DNA of 64,000 nt from an uncultured Pirellulaceae bacterium (GCA_938084685.1 CALKGE010000011.1:1-64000); one strand, 5' to 3'. Numbered from the stretch's first letter, positions 45,388 through 55,310 are shown. Notes: generated by a model not told the origin, from the letters alone. Translations and numbers: made by a program.

Positions 45388-47178
45388 CTACTTCGCATCA
45401 ACAGGCTCCAACCCCTTAAAGGTCATCGTACCAACCGTATTGGTTTCCAGATTAATCGTACGAATCAAGTGGTTATTGGTGTCCGCCACGTAAAGTGTGT
45501 TTCCGATCTTGGTGATACCCGAAGGTTCATCGAATTGCCCCTTATTTTCGTCAGAGAGTCCAGAGTCTCTGGTGCCGGCTATCGTATGAGTTTCACCAGT
45601 TTTTGCATCCACCACTTTCACTTTATTGTTATATGTATCGGCGATGTAAATCTTACCAGCGTCATAATGCACTCCCAGCACATGCTGCAACAGTACATTC
45701 TCCTTCTTGCCATCCCTGTCTCCAAAGGTGAACAAACGATTGCGAGGAAGATTGGATGTGCCCACGACCGTAATCACAGACTTCGTCTTATCAAAAGGTA
45801 CACCGCGTATCGAACTGCCTTCACTGTCCGCCACATAAATGTACTCGCCATCCGACGTCAGTCCGGAAGGCTGAGCAAAGGAACTCGCTCCCATCGCGTA
45901 AGGCACCTTCGGCAATAACGGTCCGTCGACAATGTCTTCCCGAGCGTTACCGGCGTAGGGACCAATTCTGGACTCATCCAGAGGCATAATCCAGATCTGA
46001 TGCGGACCTGCCATCGCGATATAAAGATTGTCTTCGTGAACCCAAAGAGCCCAGGGACTATTGATCGGCGTCTGCCTGGGAGCACCAAACCAGGGGCCAG
46101 TCTGCTTCGTTTGCGTTACCCCCGGGAACGATTCCTGAAAACTGGCCTGGCGACCAACACCTGCAATCGTACTCACGTTTTTGCTGACAAGATCAACCTT
46201 CCGGATCATATGGTTCTCTACATCCGCTACATATAGCGTGTCTCCGTGCAAAGCCAAACCCTGCGGATGATCAAACGACGCCGAGGCATAGTCACCATTG
46301 GCTCGGCCAACCTGTCCGGAACCAATGATATCCTTGACGTTGCCCTGCGTATCCGAAATGACAATCCGGTTGTGACTGCTATCGGTAATATAAAGCAGTC
46401 CATTATCCTGATCTGCCAATACCTTCCCCGGATACTTTAACGGCGTCGGCTCTTCTTCGAACAGTTCCAGATCGAACTTGATCGGAGTCTTATCCAGCAA
46501 CTTTGCGTTAGCATAATAGGGAATGCAGTTTTTGAAAAAGCCATCGAGCGACTCAAAATCAATTTCGCCACGATTGATCGCAACAAAGTAACCTTCCGGA
46601 TCAATCACCACCAATGTAGGCCAGCTGTTGACCCCAAAGAAATTCCAGAGTTTATGATCGTGGTCATTGACTACAGGATGCCGGATATCGTGGCGGAGAA
46701 TCGCATCACGAATATTCTTCGTGTCTTTCTCTTCCTCGAACTTCGCCGAATGCACACCAATGACCACAATTTCGTTGGGATACTTCTCTTCCAGCTTCTT
46801 CAGAACCGGAAGAATATGGTGACAGTTAATACAGCAATACGTCCAAAAATCCAGCACGACAAACTTGCCACGTAGTTTCTTCAACGTCAGAGGATCTGTA
46901 TTGAGCCACTCTACTCCAGCCTTTTCCGAAAACGGTGCTCCAGGAATCTCAACCCGTTTCGCAAAGGGATTCTTTTGTTGCAGCGCCACTGGCTGCCAAG
47001 CGACTTCTGTTCCATCTACTTCAGCGACCTCCGTGGCGTGGGACTCTATACTGTCCAACGGAGCAGTCGATAACGACTGCTGCTCTACCTTCACGGCCGT
47101 CGATGAATCATCTTTGCATCCGACAATCACCATTGCCGCTAAACAACAAACCAATGCACCAAGACTACGCAAACGCAT
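45388..47178 (-). CDS. Thioredoxin-like/NHL-repeat lipoprotein
   Basis: Exported lipoprotein (VCCLAAMVIVGC, lipid-attachment Cys22 counted from the TTG at 47181). A thioredoxin-like domain spans about 85-225, with VVLDFWTYCCINCHHILPVL giving the redox pair C117-x2-C120, then NSWPTLVVIDPEGYFVAI with the cis-proline. Five or six NHL repeats follow (DQDNGLLYITDSSHNRIVIS; GLALHGDTLYVADVENHMIR; GLTSDGEYIYVADSEGSSIR; GITKIGNTLYVADTNNHLIR), forming a beta-propeller. The order is that of animal NHLRC2 and its bacterial relatives. A thiol-disulfide exchange role in the periplasm is likely; the partner is unknown. The ATG at 47178 follows GAGGATC. Confidence 0.9.
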   Translation of the reverse strand: MRLRSLGALVCCLAAMVIVGCKDDSSTAVKVEQQSLSTAPLDSIESHATEVAEVDGTEVAWQPVALQQKNPFAKRVEIPGAPFSEKAGVEWLNTDPLTLKKLRGKFVVLDFWTYCCINCHHILPVLKKLEEKYPNEIVVIGVHSAKFEEEKDTKNIRDAILRHDIRHPVVNDHDHKLWNFFGVNSWPTLVVIDPEGYFVAINRGEIDFESLDGFFKNCIPYYANAKLLDKTPIKFDLELFEEEPTPLKYPGKVLADQDNGLLYITDSSHNRIVISDTQGNVKDIIGSGQVGRANGDYASASFDHPQGLALHGDTLYVADVENHMIRKVDLVSKNVSTIAGVGRQASFQESFPGVTQTKQTGPWFGAPRQTPINSPWALWVHEDNLYIAMAGPHQIWIMPLDESRIGPYAGNAREDIVDGPLLPKVPYAMGASSFAQPSGLTSDGEYIYVADSEGSSIRGVPFDKTKSVITVVGTSNLPRNRLFTFGDRDGKKENVLLQHVLGVHYDAGKIYIADTYNNKVKVVDAKTGETHTIAGTRDSGLSDENKGQFDEPSGITKIGNTLYVADTNNHLIRTINLETNTVGTMTFKGLEPVDAK

Positions 47179-47454
47179 CAAATCGATCCTCTATTCCAAA
47201 TCTGTCTGCAATAATAATTCGCCGTAGCTTACGTCAGCTAAGACGTGACTTGCCAGAACATCTTTCTTTTCTGTCGTTCGATTATATCCCATCAAGAGAA
47301 ACGAAACCAACTTCTAATAGCTCCTCAAACCGAGCAACGATGTACCATTTGCCGAGTTTTTCAGAATAGCAGCAGCCAAACATGCTAAATTGGTAGCACG
47401 GACAGCTCGTACCGACAATAAACCTGTACTCTCACATTACCCTGACCATAAACC

Positions 47455-48477
47455 ATGAGATTTCCGCCGCCTGTACACCTTTTGCAACAACTCAAGCCGT
47501 TTTTCACTGGTACACTCGGTCTGCTGCTTCTCGCCCTACTGGTAAATCCTGCTGAGGCTCAGCAGTGGGCCAAAAAGATGTTTGCCACGCTGGAACACGA
47601 CTTTGGAACCGTCGCCAAGGATTCGAAGCAGGAATTCCGGTTCGAGTTCACCAATCTGTACAAGGAAGATCTGCATATTTCCGGCGTGCGAGCCAGTTGT
47701 GGTTGTACCATCCCCAAGGCAGAACAGAGCATTGTGAAAACCTTCGAGAAAGGTACCATCCTGGCAACCTACAATACAAAAGCTTTTGCCGGAGCTCGTA
47801 GTGCCACGGTGACCGTCACTTTCGACAAACCTTATTTTGCAGAAGTCCAGCTTCAAGTTAGTGGCTACATTCGCACCGATCTGGCCTTTTCTCCCCCAAG
47901 TCTGGCATTTGGCGAGTTTTCAACCAAAGACAAACCGAAACTCGAATTCAATGTGACTCATGTCGGTGCCAGTGACTGGATGATCACGGATGTACGCAGC
48001 AAACGCGCCTACTATGAAGTCGAGATCCTGGAACGAACTCAACTTGGCAGTCAGGTTGACTACAAACTCGGAGTACAACTCAAAGACAACATCCCAGTCG
48101 GCTACCTGCAGGACAGTTTGATCATTGTTACCAATGATGTGACAAATCAGGAGATCAAACTCCCAGTCTCGGGAAAAGTCTCAGCCCCAGTGACACTCAG
48201 CCCCTCCTCCCTACTGATGGGAATCACGAGTCCCGATACTGAAATCACGAAACGACTGATTCTGCGAGCTGACAAACCGTTTACGATCGAATCGATGACC
48301 TGCGACTACCCCGGAGTCAGTTTAAAGCCGGGTACGGAAGCAAAGAAAATCCACATCGTACCAGTTGTCTTTCACTCCGGGCTCTCACCTCAAAAGATCC
48401 AGGCCACCATAACCGCCACGGTCAATCTGGATGGCCAGATCAAACTCACCTGCCCGCTGAGTGCCACGGTGGAATAA
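47455..48477 (+). CDS. Secreted DUF1573-domain protein
   Basis: A 340-residue exported protein (signal in FFTGTLGLLLLALLVNPAEA). The DUF1573 domain at about 45-140 has the usual HDFGTVAKDSKQEFRFEFTN, VRASCGCTIPKAEQSIV and TATYN-like strands ending in VTFDKPYFAEVQLQVSGYIR. Two further immunoglobulin-like beta domains follow (YKLGVQLKDNIPVGYLQDSL; SLLMGITSPDTEITKRLILR). The CGC cysteine pair is typical. The family is large in Planctomycetes and Bacteroidetes; function is unknown, probably structural in the periplasm. It converges with the amidase gene 26 bases away. Confidence 0.9.
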   Translation: MRFPPPVHLLQQLKPFFTGTLGLLLLALLVNPAEAQQWAKKMFATLEHDFGTVAKDSKQEFRFEFTNLYKEDLHISGVRASCGCTIPKAEQSIVKTFEKGTILATYNTKAFAGARSATVTVTFDKPYFAEVQLQVSGYIRTDLAFSPPSLAFGEFSTKDKPKLEFNVTHVGASDWMITDVRSKRAYYEVEILERTQLGSQVDYKLGVQLKDNIPVGYLQDSLIIVTNDVTNQEIKLPVSGKVSAPVTLSPSSLLMGITSPDTEITKRLILRADKPFTIESMTCDYPGVSLKPGTEAKKIHIVPVVFHSGLSPQKIQATITATVNLDGQIKLTCPLSATVE

Positions 48478-48502
48478 CAGCCAGCAGTCCACGCAGCCCA
48501 AC

Positions 48503-50059
48503 TCAAGTCGGTTTACCAGCTCGACAGCGTTCCAGTTCTCGCATGACCGCCAACACTTTGTGTTCCTGCCATGGCAGGCTGGAAACCTGGACGCCCACCG
48601 GCAGACCCACACTTCCCTTCTCGGTTCGAATCGCTTTCTTCACCACAGCGTCGTGCGACAAGCAGCGATCACTCTCTTCCCCTTCACGCACCTGCGACCA
48701 GGGAAGCACACCTCCGGGGCCACCGATCAGATTTTGTAACACCGCATGACTTGCAGCTGGCAATAGATCAATCCCATCATCGTGACACATCGCAGGAAGC
48801 GCAAAGGCCGGACTCAGCAAGACATCCAGATTCTGTTTTTCAAATTCCCGAGTGAATTTGCGACGATACCGGTTCATGGCATCAATCAACAACCAGTAAT
48901 GTTTAGCACTGATACCTCGGCCCGCAGCAACCATCATGGCCTGATACCGCTGGCCCAGCTTTTTCAATAGCCAGGCCAGTAGTGGACGGATCGACCCCGG
49001 AATCCTGGTTGCATTCACCAGTTTTTTAAAGGCTCCGTGCAAGCGACCACCTTTCAGTACATACCGCGCCTGAAATCCGCCGTCGGCCGACAACGCTCCA
49101 ATGTAAAGTCGAAACATCAACTCTGGATCCGGAATTCGAAACGGCTGTACCACAGCCCCTTTCGCTTCCAATGCCGCTGCGGCTTCACGTACCGCTCGGC
49201 GAATTGCCGGAGAAGGAGCAAAATACTGATCATCCTCCACGAAACCAATCCGCATGCCTTCTACCGAATCGACTATGGGCTGCAAGCCGACCGGTGCCTG
49301 CTCACAGGAATGAACTGACTGCAGGTCTCCCAGCATCACACTCAGCATACACTCCAGATCAGCCACACAATGTCCCATAGGTCCAGGCTGAGCCAGGATC
49401 GCCTCCATTCCCTTGAAATTCCCTCGCGATCCCTGACGTGTCAGCATCCCATTGGTCGGTTTGAACGAACAAATACCGGTGAAGTGTGCGGGAACGCGCA
49501 AGCTTCCTCCCAAGTCATTACCCAATCCCAGAAAGGAGCCTCCGGCCGCAAGAATAGCAGCTTCACCTCCCGAACTACCTCCTGGCGTGCGTTCAAGATT
49601 CCAGGGATTCAACGTCCGGCCATAGACAGGATTCACAGCTTCGTGCCACAACATCAGCTGGGGAACGTTCGTCTTTCCGAGCACCACGGCTCCGGCATCT
49701 TTCAAACGCTGTACCATCACTCCGTCTTCTTCGGATTGCCGTCCGACCAGAGAGTCAACACCGATGCAGCAATCGGTATCAGCCACGTAAAAGCACTCTT
49801 TGACCGTCATCGGAACGCCATGCAGTGGCCCCAGAAATTCACCCCGGGCAGCCAGTTCGTCCATCCGCCGGGCATCTTCCAGTGCACGCTCAAACAGGGG
49901 AACCACCACGGCATTTAACTCGGCATCCACCTCCCGAATTCTGTCGATGCACTGCTGAGTTAATTCCAGCGAGGTGACATTCGCCTGACGAATTTGAGCG
50001 GCAGCCTCCACTGCGCTCATCGCAACTTGCTTCACTAAAGGCAATGGGCAATCAGACAT
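48503..50059 (-). CDS. Amidase-signature family hydrolase
   Basis: A 518-residue hydrolase with the Ser-cisSer-Lys triad: Lys in GVPMTVKECF (K87), cis-Ser in RTPGGSSGGEAAIL (S162) and the nucleophile in NDLGGSLRVPAHFTG (S186). The family includes GatA, fatty-acid amide hydrolase and bacterial amidases. The presence of SLELTQQCIDRIREVDAELN and the absence of a neighbouring gatB/gatC favour a general amidase rather than GatA. The sequence in the substrate region (about 290-380) is not diagnostic. No signal peptide. It is leftward and follows the zinc-ribbon protein by 30 bases. Confidence 0.9.
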   Translation of the reverse strand: MSDCPLPLVKQVAMSAVEAAAQIRQANVTSLELTQQCIDRIREVDAELNAVVVPLFERALEDARRMDELAARGEFLGPLHGVPMTVKECFYVADTDCCIGVDSLVGRQSEEDGVMVQRLKDAGAVVLGKTNVPQLMLWHEAVNPVYGRTLNPWNLERTPGGSSGGEAAILAAGGSFLGLGNDLGGSLRVPAHFTGICSFKPTNGMLTRQGSRGNFKGMEAILAQPGPMGHCVADLECMLSVMLGDLQSVHSCEQAPVGLQPIVDSVEGMRIGFVEDDQYFAPSPAIRRAVREAAAALEAKGAVVQPFRIPDPELMFRLYIGALSADGGFQARYVLKGGRLHGAFKKLVNATRIPGSIRPLLAWLLKKLGQRYQAMMVAAGRGISAKHYWLLIDAMNRYRRKFTREFEKQNLDVLLSPAFALPAMCHDDGIDLLPAASHAVLQNLIGGPGGVLPWSQVREGEESDRCLSHDAVVKKAIRTEKGSVGLPVGVQVSSLPWQEHKVLAVMRELERCRAGKPT

Positions 50060-50089
50060 GCAACGTCGTTATCAAAAATTCCGGCATGA

Positions 50090-51412
50090 CTATTGGGAAC
50101 TCGTTGCCAATGGAACAGTGGATCCAAAAACAACAACAAAATCGTCCGTCCCCAGGTAGTTCTTCACATCCCGCCGAGGCCGACGGATGAGGCTCCCCAG
50201 TACCAGCACAGGCACTTCCTCCTGAACCGGTTGAGCAATTTCAGGTGAATAGACCAAAGGCAGTTCCACGTCCGTACCTTCCAGACGCACAATCAATCGT
50301 TGGTAACCGCTGACAGACTCTTCTTCACCAACACTCCGTGCCGTAAACAGCACTCCTCCACGAGGGCTCTGGCGTGTACTCAAGCCGAGTTCAAATTCCT
50401 TGTTAATCAACATCAGGATTTCTTCTCGACTGGCCAGTTCCATAAAGAATTTATAGGCCTGGGAAACCGCTTCAAAACTTTCTTCCGCGTCGGGGTCCTG
50501 ATAAGTAATTCCCGAAGCGAGCTGGCCCAGCGAAAGGAACAATTCCTTACGCTCGATCTTCCGCAGGTTTTCACTCGCATCCTCTTCCAGCTCATCCCAC
50601 TGCTTCAGACTATCCTGTGCCTGGGCGAACATGTTGTCGATCACCACAGACTGAAAAACAAAAGACTCACGAACGTACTCAGTTGGAGACAACGGAGCAG
50701 GTCCAGCTGGTTTTGGCTGAGCCGCAATTTCATCGACGGTGGGAGTCTGCGAATCGTCTGCCGAGCCGTCTATTCCAAAAGGATTCTCTGCACCACCACC
50801 GGAACCCATTTCGACTTCATCCATCGGCCCAACATCAAAACCGGTATCCTGCTGTAACGGGTTGGTCAGCGGCCGACTTTCGTCTTCTTCTGCTCTTTCA
50901 ACATCAGGACTCGAGTTCCCAAAATTCAGTTCCTCTGGGACAATCGACCGGAGAAAACTGAGTGATTCCTCCTGGTAGATCTTCTCACCCAACCCGACTG
51001 GATCGCGAGGTTCTTCCGGAAGATGCCACAGCACCAGCTGAGCGAGCGGCAGTGCCAAGGCGCCTCCCATCACAACCTGGACAATCGTTTTCAGCGGAGA
51101 ACCGCCAGACGAGCGACGAGCCGCTGCTCTGTCGGAAAGCGGCCTTGTCGAAGCACCTTCCTCGTCAAATGCAAAAGCTGCGTGACTGGCGGATCCATCC
51201 TGATCATCCCCGACGGCTGCGAGCTGCAACTCATCTTCCGCTTCGGGTTCAGCCACCGGATCGGACAATACGATCAATTCCGGTGGAAGTGTTTCCGCAA
51301 TTACAGCCAGTTCATATTCAGCATCACATAACGGACACTGTACTGTTGCTTCATGACTGGCCGCCGGAACGGTGACTTCCTCCTGACACTCAGGACATTG
51401 GGCAATTGCCAT
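50090..51412 (-). CDS. Zinc-ribbon, single-pass membrane protein of unknown function
   Basis: A 440-residue protein. The N-terminus is a four-cysteine zinc ribbon (CPEC at 6-9, CPLC at 26-29). An acidic, disordered linker follows, then one transmembrane helix near 105-130 (TIVQVVMGGALALPLAQLVL). A second acidic Pro/Glu/Asp-rich linker follows, and a helical C-terminal domain (VVIDNMFAQAQDSLKQWDEL; FMELASREEILMLINKEFEL) ends in a beta segment. A cytoplasmic zinc ribbon, one membrane pass and a periplasmic domain is the simplest topology. This layout recurs in planctomycete proteomes but I cannot assign a function. GGAGACG precedes the ATG. The amidase follows on the same strand. Confidence 0.75.
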   Translation of the reverse strand: MAIAQCPECQEEVTVPAASHEATVQCPLCDAEYELAVIAETLPPELIVLSDPVAEPEAEDELQLAAVGDDQDGSASHAAFAFDEEGASTRPLSDRAAARRSSGGSPLKTIVQVVMGGALALPLAQLVLWHLPEEPRDPVGLGEKIYQEESLSFLRSIVPEELNFGNSSPDVERAEEDESRPLTNPLQQDTGFDVGPMDEVEMGSGGGAENPFGIDGSADDSQTPTVDEIAAQPKPAGPAPLSPTEYVRESFVFQSVVIDNMFAQAQDSLKQWDELEEDASENLRKIERKELFLSLGQLASGITYQDPDAEESFEAVSQAYKFFMELASREEILMLINKEFELGLSTRQSPRGGVLFTARSVGEEESVSGYQRLIVRLEGTDVELPLVYSPEIAQPVQEEVPVLVLGSLIRRPRRDVKNYLGTDDFVVVFGSTVPLATSSQ

Positions 51413-51507
51413 CTATCGTCTCCCTGATCCTTAAAGGATCGATTTACATCTTCTCTGTGGTCTGAAACTCATTCTATTCCATCGACCTTTGACAGGCCAA
51501 TGAAAGA

Positions 51508-53010
51508 TTAAATTCCGTAGAGTGGCTCCAACTTTGATTTCAGATGTTCCATCAGGTAGCTATGCGTTAGCGGTTCGCCAGTCACTTCGTTTACCAGTTC
51601 AGCCGGAGTCAGATTACGACCACGCTGGTGAATTTTCTCGCCAGCCCAGCGTTTCAATTCAAGGAATTCCCCTCGACGGAATAATTCGTCCAATCCACCG
51701 AGTTCCTTGTCGGCCTGGTGGTAGAACTGAGCTGCATAGAGATTTCCCAGCGAGTAGGTTGGAAAGTATCCAACCAGACCAGCACTCCAATGGACATCCT
51801 GCATAACTCCGTCCGCATCGGTCGGGGGCTCGATTCCCAGATACTGTTTGTACTTGGCATTCCAGGCATCCGGCAGATCCACCGGAACGATTTCTTCGTT
51901 AATCAATGCCTGCTCTAATTCGAACCGAATAATGATATGCAGGTTATAGGTCAATTCGTCTGCCTCGACACGGATCAGCGACGGTTCAACATGATTAATC
52001 GCAAAGTAGAAATCCTCCTGGGAAACATCTCCCAGACTGTCGAACTGCTGCTGTGCCCGCGGGTACCAGTAGTCCCAGAACGGCTTACTGCGACCCACCT
52101 GATTCTCCCACATACGGGATTGCGATTCGTGAATCCCGAGTGACAGATAATGGCCGGGTCCCAGGCCGTAGTACGACTTTCGCAGTCCCTGATCATAGAT
52201 TCCGTGCCCAGCTTCATGCAGGATGCCAAAGAACGCCATATTGAAGAAGTTGGCATCGTAGCGAGTGGTAATTCGGCAATCGTCCGGTCCAGCTTCGGTG
52301 CAAAACGGATGATGTGTGACATCGAGTCGCCCGCGGTCGAATTCAAAACCGATCGCTCTGGCTGCTTCAAGCCCAAAGGCTTCCTGGCATTCCACATGGT
52401 AATCCCGTGTCAGGACACTGCGGTCCGGTCTTTTGCCACTGGATTGAATCGCTTCCAGCAGCGGAACCAGTTCCTGCCGTAGCGCCTCGAGTGCCGCTCG
52501 CACTGTCGTCGTTTTCTCACCTGGTTCGTAATCATCCAGTAGCGCGTCGTACCGGCACTGGTCATAACCAATCGCGTCTGCTTGCTCGCGTTTCAGCCTG
52601 TAGACCGTCTCGAGATAGGGAAGGAATTTGCCGAAATCGTTTTCACGACGAGCTTCCACCCAGGCGTGTTGCCCGTCATTGGTAGCCCGCGTCAAAGCTT
52701 CCACCAACTCGGTCGGCAACTTGGTTTGCTTGTCATAGTTGCGCTGTGCTTCCCGAATGACGGTCGCCGAGTCACTTTGAGGATCTGCAGACAGGTCCGT
52801 GCCCTGAACTTCCTCGAGCCATTGCCCGATTCGCGGGTCTATCTGTTTTTCATGAACGAGTTTGGCCACGTACGCTTGCTGTTCAGTGCGGTAAGCATTG
52901 CCCTCTTGAGGAAGTTTGCAGCGAGCATCCCAGTCAAGCAGGGACTCGATCGAATTCAGCAGAGCTATTTCCCGCGTATGGGCACATAAATTATCAAAAG
53001 CATCTGACAT
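51508..53010 (-). CDS. M32-family metallocarboxypeptidase (carboxypeptidase Taq-like)
   Basis: A 500-residue cytoplasmic enzyme removing C-terminal residues from peptides. The metal site is GILHEAGHGIYDQGL (HEAGH of HExxH), followed by LSLGIHESQSRMWENQVGRS, the family's ESQSRLWEN block with the third ligand Glu. DDCRITTRYDANFF upstream and VEPSLIRVEADELTYNLHII downstream are also M32-specific. Length and order match the family. No signal peptide. It stands alone, with a terminator region upstream on the same strand. Confidence 0.95.
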   Translation of the reverse strand: MSDAFDNLCAHTREIALLNSIESLLDWDARCKLPQEGNAYRTEQQAYVAKLVHEKQIDPRIGQWLEEVQGTDLSADPQSDSATVIREAQRNYDKQTKLPTELVEALTRATNDGQHAWVEARRENDFGKFLPYLETVYRLKREQADAIGYDQCRYDALLDDYEPGEKTTTVRAALEALRQELVPLLEAIQSSGKRPDRSVLTRDYHVECQEAFGLEAARAIGFEFDRGRLDVTHHPFCTEAGPDDCRITTRYDANFFNMAFFGILHEAGHGIYDQGLRKSYYGLGPGHYLSLGIHESQSRMWENQVGRSKPFWDYWYPRAQQQFDSLGDVSQEDFYFAINHVEPSLIRVEADELTYNLHIIIRFELEQALINEEIVPVDLPDAWNAKYKQYLGIEPPTDADGVMQDVHWSAGLVGYFPTYSLGNLYAAQFYHQADKELGGLDELFRRGEFLELKRWAGEKIHQRGRNLTPAELVNEVTGEPLTHSYLMEHLKSKLEPLYGI

Positions 53011-53047
53011 GGTGACAGAATCTCTCTCTTACTAAGTATTCATCTGC

Positions 53048-53074
53048 ATCAACAAGATCAACAGGATCAACAAG
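53048..53074. repeat. Three 9-base direct repeats upstream of the M32 gene
   Basis: ATCAACAAG, ATCAACAGG and ATCAACAAG are contiguous, 38-64 bases ahead of the M32 start. On the minus strand they read CTTGTTGAT-CCTGTTGAT-CTTGTTGAT. They could be a dispersed repeat or a regulator-binding array. Confidence 0.6.
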
Positions 53075-53138
53075 GCTGGATGCATCATCTGGTTTTCGAA
53101 GTTTTGTTCACAGGCAACTTAACATAATATCAGCGCAC

Positions 53139-53164
53139 AAAAAATCGCCCCACCACCGAGGCGA
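53139..53164 (-). terminator. Terminator after the CPBP protease gene
   Basis: On the minus strand TCGCCTC and GGGGCGA pair over 7 bp (one G-T) around a 6-base loop, followed by TTTTTT. It lies 37 bases past the stop of the leftward CPBP gene. Confidence 0.75.
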
Positions 53165-53200
53165 AAAAGGTTACTCAAACGGAGACGCGAAAACGGAATC

Positions 53201-53968
53201 CTAAAAAAGCAAATCATAGCCGATAACAAACATCGCTAGGTCGATAGTTGCATGACTCAACCAAACGGCAACAAAGTTTCCCGAACGGCCGTAGAGCCAT
53301 GCCCAATAAGCTCCTCCAATAGCCACGGCCAGAGAATGCAAATAGGCCAGCGGTGAAGTGAGCCCCATAAAGACCACCATCACCACCACGTGATGAGCCA
53401 TAAAACCGACGGCTGAAATGGCAATTGCATAAGAATCTGGGAGCGTGCGAGTTAAACGTTTGTAAACAAACCATCTCCAGTAATACTCTTCCATCGCAGA
53501 GTGTGCCAGCGAATAAAACGCGGCCAGCGCCCCGTACGCCCAAAGACTGTTCAATCCAAATCCCTGCACTTTGGCGAACACCTTGGACTTCAAGTAGAAA
53601 TAAACAGCCGATCCCTTCATGAATCCGTAGTAGATGGCCAATGCGCCCACCAGCACAGCTATACCAAACAACAGCCCCTGCACAATCGCCGGACGTTTCC
53701 AGACAGGCAGCTCGATCGACTCCCGACAAATCAAAAACGTAAAGAAAGCCGGAAACCCGAACTGAATCACTTTCAGAGTCCCAAAGACTGCACTCTGAAC
53801 GCCCGATTCTCGTCCATCCATAAACACGAAATAGACTACGGTCAGCAAAAACGGAAAGGTTAGTGCAAACCAGAGCGAAGGTGGGATCCGTGATGCAACA
53901 GAATCCTGACTGAGCTGCAAGCCAGGTAACTGCCGCTGCTTGCAACAGCTCATCAGGTCAGGCTCCAT
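53201..53968 (-). CDS. CPBP (CAAX/abortive-infection) family intramembrane metalloprotease
   Basis: A 255-residue membrane protein with about six to eight hydrophobic helices. The family active-site motif EExxxR is present in AMEEYYWRWFVYKRL, followed by the histidine motif FMAHHVVVMVVFMG and a last conserved region with VWLSHATIDLAMFVIGYDLL (HxxxD). CPBP members include the eukaryotic CAAX prenyl protease Rce1 and bacterial immunity proteins; the substrate here is unknown. The ATG at 53968 overlaps the sialidase-like gene; a second ATG at 53953 overlaps its stop by a single base (TGATG), so translation is coupled either way. Confidence 0.88.
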   Translation of the reverse strand: MEPDLMSCCKQRQLPGLQLSQDSVASRIPPSLWFALTFPFLLTVVYFVFMDGRESGVQSAVFGTLKVIQFGFPAFFTFLICRESIELPVWKRPAIVQGLLFGIAVLVGALAIYYGFMKGSAVYFYLKSKVFAKVQGFGLNSLWAYGALAAFYSLAHSAMEEYYWRWFVYKRLTRTLPDSYAIAISAVGFMAHHVVVMVVFMGLTSPLAYLHSLAVAIGGAYWAWLYGRSGNFVAVWLSHATIDLAMFVIGYDLLF

Positions 53969-55110
53969 CGAGTCTGTCTCAGAACCGCCCTGGTACTGCC
54001 TGCCATCTTTTCATACCAGACACTCAGAAACTGCCCGGCCTGCAATTCAACGGTTGTCACATAACCAAGATCATGATTGGCCGCCCCTTCACTCAGCGTA
54101 ATGGGCTCGGACCATGACTTCCCTTCATCTTCACTCAAACGGGCGCGGTTTCCAAGCGAGCCTCGTCGATAGCCATAGGACATGAGCAATCGACCATCTG
54201 ACAGTCTCAGCAGATGCGACGGAAATCCCCAAACGCCTATCGAATGCGGAGTACTCCAGGAGGCACCTCCGTCGGTCGACTCGCTCTGCAAAGTCTCGCC
54301 GGCATGTCGAGCATTATGGTTTCGTATGTGGACAATGAGTTTACCGCTGGGCGCTTCCACTGCATGTAATTCATGATACTTGGCAGGGTCATCTCCCTCA
54401 CGAGTCGGAATCCGTGCCTGTCGCTCCCATGACTTGCCGTCATCTCGTGAAATCACCGTCCCGATGTAACTATCCTCTCGCCAAAGGTGCTTCCCAGCAT
54501 ACAACTGATTTCCACTTGCCAGCTGGATAGGACCATGCGGACTATTGAGAATGCTGTCGTACGGTTTGGACCAGGTAATCCCACCGTCGGTTGAGCGGAT
54601 CATCCAGGTACCTAGTGTTTGCTGTAGCTGTTCGGCGGTGACTCGCTGGTGAGCCGCTTCCCATTGTCTGAGACGCGCAGCTTCCCAGTTGCCCTCTTTC
54701 CTCGCCTTTTCAAGAATCGAAACGTAGGCATTGGATGTAAAGGTCGTAGCCAGCAGTGTCCCTTTGTCAGTTTCCAGAATACCGGCGTCACGATCATCAA
54801 TGGGTGTATCCAGGATTGTTTGCGGAAGCAACCAGCTTTGCCCCTGATCATTGCTACGATAGAGCTGGACTGAACCAAAGGGGCAGACATGCGATTCGCG
54901 AGTGCCTGAGGCAACCAGGACCAATTGACCGTTGCTTCGTTTAGCCAAAGTGGGCCAGCCGCTGTAGTGTCCAACACTGGCGTCTATCACCTCAGGTTTG
55001 GCGACTTCGACTCCCACCTCGGCTCGGGATTGCCTCGGCAAAACAATCGTAGCGACTGACGCCATTGACAGCTGAATTGCAGTTCTTCTTTTCATCACCG
55101 TGGTTCTCAT
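53953..55110 (-). CDS. Exported sialidase-like (BNR-repeat) protein
   Basis: A 385-residue protein with an export signal close to twin-arginine form (KRRTAIQLSMASVATIVLP). A six-bladed sialidase-type propeller follows, with Asp-box (S-x-D-x-G-x-x-W) repeats: YRSNDQGQSWLLP, IRSTDGGITWSKP, SRDDGKSWERQ, STDGGASWSTP, SEDEGKSWSEP. Candidate active-site arginines (LHVRNHNARHAG-type segment; MSYGYRRGSLGNRARL) and a Tyr/Glu near the end (LSVWYEKMAG) are present, but activity on sialic acid is not proven; planctomycetes use such proteins on many glycans. It precedes the CPBP gene with overlapping ends. Confidence 0.85.
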   Translation of the reverse strand: MRTTVMKRRTAIQLSMASVATIVLPRQSRAEVGVEVAKPEVIDASVGHYSGWPTLAKRSNGQLVLVASGTRESHVCPFGSVQLYRSNDQGQSWLLPQTILDTPIDDRDAGILETDKGTLLATTFTSNAYVSILEKARKEGNWEAARLRQWEAAHQRVTAEQLQQTLGTWMIRSTDGGITWSKPYDSILNSPHGPIQLASGNQLYAGKHLWREDSYIGTVISRDDGKSWERQARIPTREGDDPAKYHELHAVEAPSGKLIVHIRNHNARHAGETLQSESTDGGASWSTPHSIGVWGFPSHLLRLSDGRLLMSYGYRRGSLGNRARLSEDEGKSWSEPITLSEGAANHDLGYVTTVELQAGQFLSVWYEKMAGSTRAVLRQTRWSLT

Positions 55111-55310
55111 TCAAGGGAAAAAACAGTTCTGAATCCATCTTAGTGCAGACGGATCAAAAAGATCATGTTTTTTAGAAATCTACCGTTCCAAATCTGTAAT
55201 TCTCCTAAAGAATTGGGCAACGCGGGTCGTTTAGACCTCAAATACACTGCCATTGTTGAAAAGCATCGTTTTAATTACTATCGAACCATGCCTTTTCTGG
55301 AGTCAGAGAT

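Noticed and set aside
53214-53945. 243-codon frame on the minus strand inside the CPBP gene
   Set aside because: It is a second-frame shadow of the CPBP protease, which holds the EExxxR and HxxxD motifs and continuous membrane helices; the shadow has none.
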